Shown piece by piece: positions 11,684 to 25,245 of a stretch of 64,000 bases of DNA; the stretch's first letter is position 1, and each line of letters begins with the position of its first letter. The stretch is taken from assembly GCA_002786025.1 (NCBI GenBank), contig NHNW01000065.1, positions 62,001 to 126,000 of the forward strand. The letters run 5' to 3'. Position numbers and translations under genes: made by a program. Source of the DNA: Zasmidium citrigriseum. Lineage: Eukaryota > Ascomycota > Dothideomycetes > Mycosphaerellales > Mycosphaerellaceae. The notes beneath the pieces were generated by a model, which made no database searches, was not told the DNA's origin, and saw only the letters and a program-made list of their open reading frames with translations.

Positions 11684-13110
11684 TCAATACCCCCTCATCG
11701 TCCCATTCATCCCCATTCCCATCAACCCCGTCTTCCTCCCACCCTGCGGCAACTTAACCCTCCAAAGCGAAAACGGCCTCCGTCTGCGATCCATCCCAGG
11801 AACCGTCGCCGGTCCAAAGACAAGCTGATTATTCGTGAAATACAAATACCCATCCCAACCCACGGAAAACGTATCCAACCAATTCAACCTCTTATCCCTG
11901 ACAAAAATCCCGTGCGTGCCATTCTTAGGATTGAAAACCCCGATGCTGTTCTGCTCCATTTGGCCATAATAGATCAAATTATTGGAATCGGTTTCCATGC
12001 CGTCGGTGATTCCGCATTGGCCCATGTTCATGACGGATTGCTGGGCCATGATTTCGGAGGTTGGACCGCGAGCGCGGAGGCGAGAGGTGGGGATGCTGTA
12101 CATGTATCTTCCGCCGACGGATTTCCAGTAGAGTGTTTCTGCATCTGCGGAGAGGGCGATGCCGTCGCTGCCGAAGGGGATGTAGGTATATGGCCCTCCC
12201 GGTTGGAAGGCGTAGAGCGGAATGCCCCAGAGGTAGGGGAGGTTTTGCTGCTCTGGATGCACGCTGGGACTACCGTCGAGATGGCGCCAGGACTCGCCGC
12301 TGCCGAGGTCGACGATTATGAGTCCGTTGCGGCCTTCGACGGAGGAGTCGGTTATGTATGCCACCCCTTGGCCGGAGGAAGTTACGTTGAGACGGAGGTC
12401 GAAGCGGACGTCGTTGAGGTAGGAGTCCGGGTAGGCGACTGTTTGGGGGAAGACGATGGTTTTGATTATGGTGTCGTTGGTGTTGAGGTCGACGCCGATG
12501 AGTTTGGGGCCGCCGTAGGTTGCGGCGACGAGGGTGCCGTTGGGGGTCATGGAGCGGCCGGTGTCGAGGATCCAGGCGCGGTTTTTGGCGTCTATTACGA
12601 TGGATTGTGGGGCGAGGATGTAGTTTTGGTAGTTGGCGCCGGTGGGTGGGTAGGTGGTGTAGTTGATTGCTCCGCCGGGTGGGTTGTTCATCTATATCAT
12701 CCTCCTCATTAGCTTGGTGCTTCATATAGGAGCAACGGGAGTGGAACGTACTTCCATACTCGGCCACGCCCTCTCACTCCGGTTCCCGATCAGTTCCGCA
12801 ATCCCATACTTCCCGTTCATCCCATTGTTCGTATTGTTCGAATCCAGTCCAGCGGGATAGTTGCTGAACTTCCTGCCTTCACGGGAGACAGCAATGCCTG
12901 CACAACCGGCATTATCAGCATTCATCCAACCACGCCTTTGAAGAGAGTCTTACCAGTCGGGAACTCATCATAATAAAGATGTACCATCTCAATCTCCGGC
13001 CCATACTTGACAGTATCATAATAAATCTCGCCCTCTTTCTCCCAATTCGGCTCCGTCTGTGCAACGGCACAGGCGAGCAGCGTGCTCAGAACAGTTCCGT
13101 ATAGCTGCAT
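11684..13110 (-). CDS. Secreted yellow/major-royal-jelly-family protein
   Basis: Model: complement(11684..12691, 12752..12897, 12954..13110), 436 aa; introns of 60 and 56 nt with clean GT-AG borders. The signal peptide is MQLYGTVLSTLLACAVAQ. The junctions restore the family's FPTG-IAVSREGRKFSNYP and AWPSME-MNNPPGGAINY segments. The body is the MRJP beta-propeller, with LAPQSIVIDAKNRAWILDTG, GVAYITDSS and DGIALSADAETLYWKSV. Fungal members are extracellular and of unknown substrate; insect relatives include yellow proteins and royal jelly proteins. The frame is open to 13149 upstream, but the signal peptide points to the ATG at 13108-13110. Sense-strand composition swings from A/C-rich to G/T-rich within exon 3. 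Confidence 0.9.
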
Positions 13111-14111
13111 CCTCTTCCTCTTCCAAAACGCAGAGAGAGAATAGGTCAAGGAGAGGGACGTGATGAAGAGCTCAAATAAAAGGAAAGCTCCAGTCTTGTC
13201 CTACTTCGTCACGAACGCACCGCATCTTCTACGTCACGGCAGGCACCGGGTGCCTTGCAGCACATGTGCGGTCGACCATTGGTTCTTTCCCCTCCTCCAT
13301 CAACGTGCCGTGTTCCAAGATCGAAAAAGGCTCTCTCCGCCATCTAGATGATGTCGATCGGGAGATGGTCGCTCCTTGGCGATGACAATTCTCGAAGTCT
13401 GTTGACCTTTTTCTTTTGGCAGGTCAATCGAGTGGTTCGATGGCACACGAAAGATGTTGCCCTTGAGAGCCTGGTGAGTTCTCTTCTCAATTCTGAGCAA
13501 TCACCATTACCAAGCCTTGTGTCGAAAATGAAAAGTGGATGTGCTGGTGAAGTCGACGTTGAGGCTCGGGAGGAAAGTTGCGGCTGCGGGGACAGCCATG
13601 TCATCCTGCATCGACCATCTCTCGAAACGGCAGTGACGACAAGGGTAGCTCGGAGCCAACGTCCGACGGTGATGAGAAAACAAACACGAACACACCAGTG
13701 AACTCAATGAACTTTCCATTTCTCCATTTCGCATGCCAGATAGACACGAAACGACAAGTCTCGTCGAGCCTGACAGTCACCTTCTCAACACAATGCCGCT
13801 GTCCATCATCTTGCCTTGCACAAGAAAAGCCCGATCTCAGCGCCAACGCGAAATGCAAGTATCCATCTTCTCTTCCTGCGTCGTGTCCATCCTTGCCATC
13901 AAAGCGCATCTCTAGCCAGGGGAATCATCGTCGTTGTTGAAGAGATCTTTCGAGGTAAAGAAGTGAAGTCGTACAAAAGCAAAATGCCTATCCCTGGACA
14001 CAACAGAACCGTACAGTCGAACAGATTGGATCATCCATTCAGCCAGCGCCAACACGTGAGATACCACGGAGTTGACTTGGGTCCACCGCGCTCTGCTGTA
14101 TCCGCGAGTTC
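13111..14111. other. Intergenic 1.0 kb (MRJP-like promoter side)
   Basis: This is the 5' flank of the MRJP-like gene and the 3' flank of the MAP kinase. Open frames on both strands are short and mutually overlapping, with no domain. The possible alternative last exon of the MAP kinase ends at 14112, so this stretch begins right after it. Confidence 0.45.
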
Positions 14112-14316
14112 CTAGCAGGTCTTTGGGCGCAGAGCCGGATCCAGCTCGATGCGGATGTCGCCCGTGTTCGAGGAGACGGTCGTGTTGCTGCTCGATGGGG
14201 TGAACTTGGAAGTGACTTTTTGGGTAGAGTCTGGGGAGCTCGTATCGTTCTTGCGGACTGGTCGAGGTGGTGTAGGTGGAGGCTTCTTCGCGCTAGATCC
14301 GGAGAAAGATTGGTTT
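14112..14316 (-). other. Possible alternative last exon of the MAP kinase (proline-rich tail)
   Basis: If the donor GTGAGG at 14430 is joined to the acceptor TTACAG ending at 14317, the 114-nt intron removes the normal TGA. Arg is recreated (CG+A) and reading continues in frame to a stop at 14112. The intron has a GCTAAT branch-like sequence about 14-19 nt before the acceptor. The tail is 68 residues, Ser/Thr/Pro-rich, and contains KKPPPTPPRPVRK, which matches the class II SH3 ligand form PxxPxR. The family normally ends at EEIMR/EEIQR, so this would be an isoform, not the main product. The alternative is simply 3' UTR with a chance open frame. Confidence 0.4.
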
Positions 14317-14426
14317 CTGTAAGGGATATTAGCATTCCGTATGTTTCTGAGGTGATCCATATATTTATTACATTTTATGGCAGAGAACACAAAGAAAAGA
14401 AAATCGTTAGACAGGTATATTCATCC

Positions 14427-17228
<2,802 letters not shown>

Positions 17229-18524
17229 CTACCACGTCGACTTGACCTTCGGATACTCCTTCTGCGAGATGCCAAGATCCTCAAAGATGGTGTCGTCGCC
17301 CTTGAGGTTCTCAATGCGGTGTTCATCTTCGTCTTCCAGCTTCTCGAGCTCCTCCTTGGGCACCTCCTTCTCGTCCTTCTTCTCGTCGTTGGGGTTCGCC
17401 TCTAAGGCACTGCCGGATTCGAAGTCCTCGCCGATGAGCAACATCTGAGCATTGGCATAGTCGAGATGCTTCGGCTCAAGTGGCATCCAGCCGCGACCCT
17501 GGAACTCCTCGATAAGTTCCTTGGGAAAGTCTGCACTCTGGGGCAGCTGCGCATTCGCTGGTCCGGATGCTTCTGGGTTCTTCAAACTGAGGACGAAGCT
17601 GCCCTTGTCTGCTATTCCGACATCTTTCTGGACCTCGCCAATCTCGGTTGGGATCGTCAGCATGTAGGCCAGGTGGGTTGTCGGCCGTCCACTGCCAGTA
17701 GACGTCATGGCATACACTCCCTCGCCGATTGGAGTCACTTCAGGCGTGTGACGAGTGCCGGTGGTCTTGGTGCTGTACTCCGAGCCCGAGAAGAACGACT
17801 CTTTCAGCTCCTCCATGCTGGTCTTGCCCTTCTCAACGAAAGCCATAAACCTGTCCTTGCCCGATTTTGGGAAGACCTTCTTTGGCAGAGCGATCAGTCG
17901 GTTGTTTCCAACATCTTGAATGGCTCCATCTGTGAGCTTGGCGCCATCGGGAAGAGGTCTCAGCACGAAGAAGGTGCGCTGGAGGTCCTGGACGCTATCC
18001 GGATCATCGACGCCGACTCTGCCGCGAGTGAAGAAGTAGACGATGCCTTTCTCGAGGATGTTAGACGGCATAGCCTTCTCGCGCTGCTTGTCCTCTTCGA
18101 CTGCCGTTCCCTTGGTGGTGCCATTGGCTGTGTCGTTGCTCTCCTCAGGCTGGCAGAAAGGTTAGTGATCTCGATACCCTTCGTTGCAGTGTCCACTCAC
18201 CTTGCTTGTCTTGCCAGCATCCTTCTCATCAGCCTTCACTTGCTCGAGCGCATTCTTCTCATCCTTCACATCATCTTCCTTCTTCGCTCCATTGGTCTCA
18301 GCCTCGGCTTCCTTCATCTCTTCATCGAAGCCCTCGTCAATGCCTTCGTCGACATCCTCGGTCGGCTTGACTGTCTCTTCCAACGTCTTCTGCTCTTTCG
18401 ATGGACGCTTACTCTTGGTCTCAGCAGCGGTGCCTGCCTTGCGCTTGGTGCCGCTCTTCTCAGCAGACTGAGGGCTGGAGTCGTTCTTCTCGGCCTGTCG
18501 AGCTGAGGAGCGAGTGCCGGCCAT
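17229..18524 (-). CDS. Conserved ascomycete protein with charged termini, function unknown
   Basis: Model: complement(17229..18149, 18201..18524), 414 aa; a 51-nt intron joins ...GKTSK to PEESNDTANG in phase 0. The N-terminal 130 residues are Lys/Glu/Ser-rich and disordered, with basic patches (KRKAG, KSKRPSK) that could serve as nuclear localisation signals. The folded part starts near MPSNILEKGIVYFFTRGRV and runs through SVQDLQRTFFVLRPLPDGAKL and RGWMPLEPKHLDYANAQ. This is a conserved pattern found in ascomycete proteins often annotated only as hypothetical or loosely as BTB transcription factor. No BTB fold or catalytic motif is evident to me. A Glu/Asp/Lys-rich segment precedes the C-terminal EYPKVKSTW. 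Likely nuclear, by inference. Confidence 0.85.
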
Positions 18525-19070
18525 TGCGAATGTGTGACGGCTGTTGCTCTGGTCGTGAATTTGACTGATGTTGTTCAAAAGAGATTGTGTGGGAAAGAGA
18601 GATTGAAAGATGTCGAGTTGTTGAAGAAGAGAGGATGAGAATGAGATGGAGAGTTCTCGAGTTGAGATGGCATCGCGGGTCCAATGCGCGAACGCGCGCC
18701 TTCCAAACGCGATGGTGACGTCACAAAGAGCGCTGTCACATGTTTGACCTTAGGAAGGTACGGATCGGCTTCACTTCATTTCTTTCTCGTCACTACATCT
18801 TCTCGCCAAGACCTTCTGTCCAGCATTCATCTTCTTGATGAGATAATTGACCTGGTATAGAGTCTCTTATGCGCTGCAGTGGCAAACCCTTGACCGTGTT
18901 TCATTGCAGAATCAAGCGGCATTTGCATACAGTATCACCAACAAGTGTGTACGAGAGTAAACCACCGAGCAAATAATTCATTGCCAGAGGCTGAATATCT
19001 ATTGTATCATAAACGCTCAAAGACACCATTGTCGAATCTACGGATCCGATACTCCACAGCCCTCCAACAT
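18525..19070. other. Intergenic 546 bp
   Basis: This is the promoter of the acidic conserved protein (minus strand) and the 3' flank of the cysteine-rich peptide gene. It is pyrimidine/purine-skewed near 18580-18680. No further gene is supported. Confidence 0.4.
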
Positions 19071-19434
19071 CTAACAAGTCGGGTTCGGCACCACCTTGGC
19101 CTTTCCAGGCACGCATTGTCCACCACGCGGCGCTACAAGATACAGTCAGCTCACATCCCTGGTCTATCAATTTGCTATCAATAAAGATTGACCAAGACTC
19201 ACGAGTGTACTGCTTGCAGCAATTCCCACAGCAGACACGACCACTTCCATTTGTGCTGCAGTTACCGCAATTGACCGCAAGGCCTCCGCTACAGCAGGAG
19301 TATCGCTTGGTGAGGACGTTGGCTTCGTTCAAGGACATCTCTTGGACTTCTTCGCCGTTCATTGTGGTTGGGAAGGCCATAGTCGTGCTGATGGCCAGGG
19401 AGAGGAGGGTTGTGATGATCGTAGAGAACTTCAT
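19071..19434 (-). CDS. Small secreted ten-cysteine peptide with Kex2 site
   Basis: Model: complement(19071..19132, 19203..19434), 97 aa; a 70-nt intron GTGAGT...TGTAG. The precursor has a signal peptide (MKFSTIITTLLSLAISTTMA), an acidic pro-region and a dibasic LTKR Kex2-type site near residue 44. The mature part of about 53 residues contains ten cysteines: two single and three paired sites before the intron (CC, C, C, CC, CC) and two after it. Splicing was chosen because it yields the tight end GGQCVPGKAKVVPNPTC and stop. Reading through the intron instead gives a long tail without cysteine logic. It resembles fungal candidate effectors or antimicrobial peptides in form only; I do not recognise the family. 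A TATA-like element lies near 19503-19509. Confidence 0.8.
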
Positions 19435-19768
19435 GTTGACGGGTGATTCTTTTGGGAGTTGCAAGGTGAGAAGGTGTCTGATGAAGGAGTGTGCATCCTG
19501 TGCATATAGTATTTGGGCTCTTGGTAAAGCATGAATGTGGTCTGCGTCATTGGCTTGAGGGCGCCGCGGACTGCAAAGCAGCGCTGAAGTCTCGAATCTC
19601 AAATCGATCTCGTCTGCACGGCTGAACTTTACGATCGTCATCACGGATCATGCTCTCAGCACACACGTGTTTGAATCCTTTCTCATCCTTCTTGATAGGG
19701 AATGGTGCAATTGAGAACGCTCCCAAAAGAACAATGGAATAGAGGCACAGAATCGCTGTACATAAACC
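19435..19768. promoter_or_regulatory. Promoter of the ten-cysteine peptide gene
   Basis: 334 bp between the ATG of the peptide gene and the stop of the metallophosphoesterase. On the minus strand a TATA-like ACTATATGCA lies about 70 nt upstream of the ATG. Nothing else is recognised. Confidence 0.4.
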
Positions 19769-21682
19769 TTACGAACCATCCACCGTTTTAATCCTCCCCT
19801 CCAACATCGGCGCAATACCCCTCGTCCAGCCGGGAAAGAACACTCCGTCTCCCTCCTTCATTAAGCGGTCAGCATCCCACTCGCCAAACACCACCTTCTT
19901 CCACTTCCAGATAACTTTCTTCGTCACCATCTCCTTCTTGTGCTCCTCGTCCCTCCACCGCGCAGCGTGCCGTCCCAGAGCACTCACCACATGTTTGCGA
20001 TGCGACTCTTTGGCCTTTTCACCACCGGCGAGACCTTTGAATGCTTCGGTGATCTGGATCCATGTGAAGTACTGTCGCAGAAGACCAGTCACGAGGACGC
20101 CGTTTTCTTCGTCGATGACTTCGATAGCTTTGCCGCCATCTCGCCGGCTTTTGAGGGCTTCGTAGCTGCATTTGCCTGCAGCCAGGTGGGAGCGGGTGGC
20201 GATGTGGTATTCCTTCTCCATGTCCAAGTCCTCCTCTCCAAGTTTAATCGTCCGTACCCGGTCACCAACTTCTCTTGACGGATCGAAGGTGAAGAATATA
20301 TTCGAGACTTGCGGGAAACGTGAGTCTGGCTCAGGATATTGGCTCACTCCGTTTTCCAGTGCCTCTTTCAAGGCACTGCCAGGGATCTTCAGCACAACGA
20401 CTGGGTCTTCGAATGGGAAGCAATTCACGACGTCCTTCACCAGAAGTTGCCCTGACTGATAGACGGTATCTCCGAAGAATGTCCCGCCATTGATCAAAGC
20501 GCAGTCAGCCTCGTAGTATGTCCGCATCAAATCGGCCAGGAAGTTGCCGTAGTTCGACTCCCCGATCTGACACTTCTCCTTTCTGGCTTCCAGTGGAACG
20601 GCTGTGTAGCCAAGGGGCAGTTCCATCTTCCGGTGGATGTCGGCAATGATGTTCTCGCTGATCTTCTTTACGCACTCGTCTTCTTCAATGTCGCCCGTGA
20701 GATTTCTGCGGATGGTGCTGAACACCCAGCTTCCATCTTCTTGACGGTATCCCTCGGTATGTGTGAGGTTCTTGAAGTCGTAGCCAGATCGAACCATCAC
20801 AGTTCCATTGGGAAATTTCTTATGCTCAACCCAATGATCATGACCCGCGAGGACGAGATCGACTAGTCCGGCGGGAATGTTCTCGCAAAAATCGAAGTCT
20901 CGCGCTTGTCTGGCATGCGTTATGGCGATGACAATGTCGGCGCCTTGTTCTCTCAATTCAGGGGCCAGCTTCTTTGCCGTTTCCTTCATGTCGAAGTACT
21001 CGATGTCTGACGGTAAGGAATTGTTGATCTTCTCCGTCCATTCCTTCTCGACTAGACCCATGACGCCCACTTTGACCCCGTTGGAAGTTTCGAGCATGAG
21101 AGTTTGCTTGCAGTTGCCCAGGGGCATCTTCTGACCCAGATCCGGATCGAAGATATTACCAAGCAGCCAGGGGAAATTGCACTGTAACAATGGTCAATAA
21201 CTGATTTTGCCAGCTTGCTTTCAAACAACATACGTCTTTGGCCAGGTATGCAAAATGCGCAGCCCCGAAATCAAACTCATGGTTGCCGACGCAGGCGGCA
21301 TCGATTCCAATTTCGTTCAGGACCGGCACCATGTGACTGCCTTTCGTGACCGAACTCTCGCTGCTGGGATTAAAAGCGTCGCCCGAGAACAAGGTCAAGG
21401 GCTTTGGACAGTCTTTGAACCTCTCGTCGTTTCGATAGAAGTCGCACATGGTCTTGAAACGAGCTGCGCCGCCTTTGGGTTCCTCATCGCTTCCACTGAT
21501 TCGTGAGTTAGCATAGGTGCAGATCGATTGAATTGAGCATTGACTTACTGTGGATGGTACACGTCGTTGAAATGCAGGATCCTCAGATCTGGAACTCCAT
21601 CTTGTCCGCAGTGGTGGAGTTGCCTTTGAGGAAGGCAATCTGCATGGTCTTCTGCCTCCCAATCGTTGTCCGAATGAGGCAT
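19769..21682 (-). CDS. 5'-nucleotidase / metallophosphoesterase family enzyme
   Basis: Model: complement(19769..21181, 21234..21495, 21549..21682), 602 aa; both introns are 52-53 nt. Metal-binding motifs are in order: LRILHFNDVYHP (DxH-like first motif), SGDAFNPS, GNHEFDFG, ITHARQARD and AGHDHWVEHK, all of the calcineurin-like phosphoesterase fold. The C-terminal 5'-nucleotidase domain follows (GESNYGNFLADLMRTYY, INGGTFFGD). No signal peptide is seen, so it may be intracellular, unlike animal ecto-5'-nucleotidases. The expected reaction is hydrolysis of nucleoside monophosphates or related phosphomonoesters with two metal ions. The start at 21680-21682 is the ATG closest to the domain; an in-frame ATG 48 nt upstream is also possible. 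Confidence 0.9.
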
Positions 21683-22618
21683 CGTGGTAAACAAGGAAAT
21701 GTCGTGAGAGGCCCGCAGCGAAGAGGACACGAAGATCGAGCCTCGTGCCTTCTGTAAGAGTGCTTATAATTCGGCAAGCTCTGTGGCCATGAAGAACCGC
21801 CATTGGCGCCACATCCACTCCATGACTTGCACATGGCTTGCCTCCCGCGGAGGGGTTGAATGCCAAGAGAATGCGTGGCTACAAAGTGACATTCCGGTAG
21901 AACGTAGAGTGAGGCAGCGCACGTAGCCTTCGTTGTCCGTCCATTTAGAGTTTTCAGGTGGTCTCGTGCCCGCGGAGGAGGCATCTGCCAAGGCCGTTGG
22001 TGACGAGATCTTCAAGAGGCTTCTTCCGTGCGTGCAGAACGACGACAACAAGATAGATGCTGGAATCTGCCATGAGCCCACTGAGATTTGCGTACGCCGT
22101 AACAGAACCTTGGACAGCTCAAGCATCTGGTCAAGTTTTCTCAGCAAGCATTTGGCGTGAATGATGCTGATCTGGTGGGGGAGGAGTCATTGGGCGGTAG
22201 ACCAGTTGTGTTGCAACGCATGTATGTTTGATGAAAGGCGAATAGTCGCTTCATGCTCCGAATCATTGATCTCAGGGCTGGCTTCCTGGAGTGGGTTGAT
22301 GATAAGTCTGGAACGAAGGTGTATCTGATTTCTCAGGTGGCGAGCAGACGACAATGAATTAGACTTCGAACGCACAGACCATCGTCATCATAGCACATGT
22401 CCGCGGCTGCCACAACGTTGAGCACCTTTTCTTTCGATAGTATTCTGACCACTCGAGAGGATTGACCCGACTGACGGAGAGGAAAAGATGCACGCGGAAG
22501 CCTGATTGAGAGCACACTACATTCTCCACCTGACTAGGCTATCGGGGTCTTGCCATACCCCATCGAAAGGATTCCTTCGCCCGCGGAGCTGCTTTTGAAG
22601 GCAAGAGACAGTTGGGAG
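21683..22618. other. Intergenic 0.94 kb between divergent genes
   Basis: This is the divergent promoter space between the metallophosphoesterase (minus) and the four-helix membrane protein (plus). Frames such as 21764-22147 (minus) have no domain. No repeats were recognised. Confidence 0.4.
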
Positions 22619-23463
22619 ATGGTAGAGCAGCATCGACTGATTCATTGACATTGTGACTTACCTCGTACCAGCCGAAGAAGGGGGGCCTCGGGCCTCACAG
22701 CATCCTGACCAGTTTCTTGCCGAACGATACCACGTACGACTCGATCCGCATCATCATCAATACCCAGGACGAAAAGGAACGTGACGAGCTCACTTCTCAA
22801 TGGCGGACTCATAAACTAGAAGAGCTAAACTTCATTGGTATTGTCGTGAGTCAACCTCGTCAATCAACCTCAAAACCGCTGCACTCACTTACGAAGTTCC
22901 TTTGTTCAAATGCTAACGTCTGTAGGGTGCCTTGCTCGCTGGTTGTTTAACATCGACCGGCGATTGGCCGCAAGTTCTTGGCAATGGGAAATCGCAGCCG
23001 TGGACCGTTCAGACCTGCTGGTATGCAGGCATTGTCTGTGGACTCTTCACTGTTCTCACTGCCGCCCAGCAGTCGATGCGCTTGCATCGTCTATGTGCAC
23101 ACCGAGACGGTCTGAAACGAATACGAGACTGTATGACCCACCCAAAGCCTGACAAACAAGGCTTCCTTCGTCCGCGGAGATGGCGCGTCTACACGTGGCA
23201 AGTTGGTCCAGTCTTACTTGCCTTTAGTGTGCTGTGCATGGTGTTGGGAATGGCTATCATGTTATGGGTTGGAGCTACTGAAGGTCCATTGAAAAGTGAG
23301 TACACAGCCTGGTGGGACTCCAATGCAAAGGTAAGGAAGTCAGAGTAGCATTTTTTGGAGAAATTGTACTAACCTTTGCTAGATGGCGGTCACATGGACG
23401 ATCATTCTCGTGCTTGTTGTCTCTGCGTTCGTCCTTTCACAACTTGGGCTCTCAGAAGAATGA
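22619..23463 (+). CDS. Four-helix membrane protein, family unknown
   Basis: Model: join(22619..22621, 22672..22845, 22926..23330, 23383..23463), 220 aa. The last three exons are well supported: GIV-GALLAGCLTS and SNAK-MAVTWT junctions are phase 0, with GTGAGT and GTAAGG donors and TACTAAC before the last acceptor. The first exon is tentative. No in-frame ATG exists between the stop at 22654 and the first splice, but an ATG at 22619 directly followed by GTAGAG joins in frame to CCG at 22672, so only the start codon would lie in exon 1. Four hydrophobic segments are seen: around GIVGALLAGCLTS, WYAGIVCGLFTVL, a long one after VYTWQVGP, and WTIILVLVVSAFVL. Charged loops carry KRIRDCMTHPKPDK. Function is unknown; it lies 350 bp before the six-cysteine peptide pair. 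Confidence 0.72.
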
Positions 23464-23559
23464 CTCCTTACCGCTGACAATTATGTTGTGCATGGCCAAT
23501 TCAATTTCTCTCACAAAGTGCTTATGCCGAGGACGGAACCATCGCAGTCAAAGTGGAAG

Positions 23560-24142
23560 GCCCATCAGGCTATTGGTAATGTCTCTCCAAACGCTTGGAA
23601 GCCCCGGCCTAGACCGTTCTTGTTTCGATCCCGAGATTCTGCAGAACAAGCCACGGCTTGGAACAGCGACGATGTCTTGGTATTCTGGAAATTGAATCCC
23701 ATTCCAAACGAGTACTACATAAGAACGACTCGAATGCAAATCGCATCACGCCTGCCTGACTTTCCACGACATCCATCCGACGCAAATTACTCTTTACGAC
23801 GACCAACGAAAGATGAAGTTCACGATTGCTGCGGGTGTCTTGACGACACTGTTTTCTTTTGTGGTGGCGGATGTACGACCACAACACTCCAATATAATTG
23901 GGTTGTTCGGCGTTGGCTGACCACACATAGACCTGCTTACTAGGCAATGCCCACGGCGTTTGCGACGGGGCCGATTACTACGTCTGCACGCCGGTGAGTC
24001 TATACATGCTATGGGAATCATGGACATTTCCCACGATGTTTCAGGACTGACGGAAGATTTGTTGTAGGATGCTCCGTGTACCGGGAATGGCAACGAGTGC
24101 TGGGTTATAGATCCGTATCTAGCTCGTGCGCGGTGTTCGTAG
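23560..24142 (+). repeat. Tandem duplication unit A (promoter plus gene)
   Basis: This is homologous to unit B (about 24990-25559), about 1.43 kb apart in direct orientation. Outside the exons the best match is CCGAGATTCTGCAG with flanking CGGCCTAGAC, about 180-210 nt before each ATG. The genes inside have the same three-exon structure. Confidence 0.75.
23813..24142 (+). CDS. Six-cysteine small secreted peptide, copy A
   Basis: Model: join(23813..23872, 23931..23993, 24068..24142), 65 aa; introns of 58 and 74 nt. Exon 1 encodes the signal peptide (MKFTIAAGVLTTLFSFVVAD), exon 2 the first half of the mature domain, exon 3 the rest. All junctions are phase 0. The mature peptide of about 45 residues has six cysteines and the shared pattern TC-x-LGNA-x-G-x-C, then GAD-x-Y-x-CT, then PC, EC and a terminal CS. 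It is the paralog of the gene at 25246: exon 2 and exon 3 have identical lengths (63 and 75 nt) and about half the mature residues match. The six cysteines suggest three disulfides. No known family is recognised; it could be an effector, antimicrobial or signalling peptide. Confidence 0.85.
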
Positions 24143-24538
24143 ATGGGAACTCAATGGCTAAATGGTATAGATGTGGTCTGAATGGCGGAACTCGGAGATA
24201 GTGCTTGGGACTAGTGCTTTTGGTTTGTTATGATTCGACCTTATGGGGAGCATCTACACATCTCGCGGGCATACTTACGATATATCTATTTCAAGAAACG
24301 CTTGCAGCCGAATGCAGACGGAGCACTACCGTTAATGATACGTCCAATAGGATAATAAAGTCGTCACTGAAGGAATACCAAAGTAAGGTATCGTTGATGG
24401 GTCCTAGCAAGTCTTTGAAGGTGTAAGCTTTGACGTAGATGAAACGAAAGATGAGACTGAGTGGACGATGTGTGGACTTCGAGAAGCGACGTTTTTGAAT
24501 GAGTCGTGATTGATTCCTCGACAGAAGATGTGAAGTCC

Positions 24539-24708
24539 AGCTACATCGCCGCAGCCTTGCGCCTTGCCCTGGCAAGGCTGGCTACCTGCAGCAAAACATA
24601 GCAATAAGACGCGCCGGCAAGAACCGACTGCATGCCTGCACGTATCTCATGATCCAAGCAAGGGAGAAATGTCTGACTGACCTTCGCTACATCGACGCAG
24701 CCTTGCGG
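24539..24708. repeat. Imperfect 22-nt direct repeat
   Basis: Two copies, near 24540 and 24686, differ at one base within 22 nt and are about 146 nt apart. They lie between the duplicated peptide genes and may be a remnant of the same duplication history. They could also be noise. Confidence 0.45.
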
Positions 24709-25136
24709 CCAGGCTTGACATAGCCATACCCGTAACGTCCGCTCGGGTGCCGGCGACCATGATCTCGCGCCCGGATCTCTGGTGATCCTCGCATTGAGCA
24801 TAATCGCTTCTCGAAAGAGACATCGGCTCATCTGCACCGTCGTATCCATGCTTGTCACCACCACTTTTGTTATTTTTGTGCAATCAGGTAATGAACCATT
24901 GACCAAACACGACTCTCGTACGAGTGAATTCTATACATCCTGCCATGTTTCTTCGTCAAAGGACCCATTCGAGTCGTAGATAATTGGGGCTCCCGCTAGT
25001 CTATCGCAGTGTCTTTCTAACACTGGCAAAGCCACGGCCTAGACGACTTCTAATCAAGCCGAGATTCTGCAGGACGAATTACGGCTCAAACAAGTTCCGG
25101 TAGTCCGGTAGTCTGACTATGGACTTGATCTTGTGG

Positions 25137-25144
25137 TATATAAG
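25137..25144 (+). promoter_or_regulatory. TATA box of six-cysteine peptide copy B
   Basis: TATATAAG lies 102-109 nt before the ATG. In copy A the equivalent position has TACATAAG (about 23717-23724), so the element has diverged; this may mean different expression strength. Confidence 0.6.
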
Positions 25145-25245
25145 TAGATCTCGCAATCGGATTCTGTTTCGCTCTACATCCTCCTTTTGGCAATTCATAC
25201 ATCAAATCGACGACGAAACGTGCCGACGTGGCGATTCCAGTCAAG

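Larger units (their letters stand above)
24143..25245. other. Spacer between the six-cysteine paralogs
   Basis: 1.1 kb. From about 24990 on it is duplicated promoter (unit B). The middle holds an imperfect direct repeat (GCTACATCG[C/A]CGCAGCCTTGCG at 24540-24561 and about 24686-24707). No third gene copy was found, intact or clearly degenerate. Confidence 0.5.

Noticed and set aside
11912..12712. 266-residue plus-strand frame rich in Gly/Val/Asp
   Set aside because: Antisense to the MRJP-like gene; an artefact of strong strand skew.
12270..12767. Arg/Pro/His-rich 165-residue frame on the minus strand
   Set aside because: It is the shifted frame of the MRJP-like gene's A/C-rich exon; composition explains the repetitive residues.
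14112..14390. Separate small gene of 92 residues downstream of the MAP kinase
   Set aside because: Its ATG region falls in what looks like an intron; the phase-compatible acceptor makes an alternative kinase exon or UTR more likely.
24541..24906. 121-residue minus-strand frame between the six-cysteine genes
   Set aside because: No signal peptide or domain; includes the direct repeat; not similar to either neighbour.
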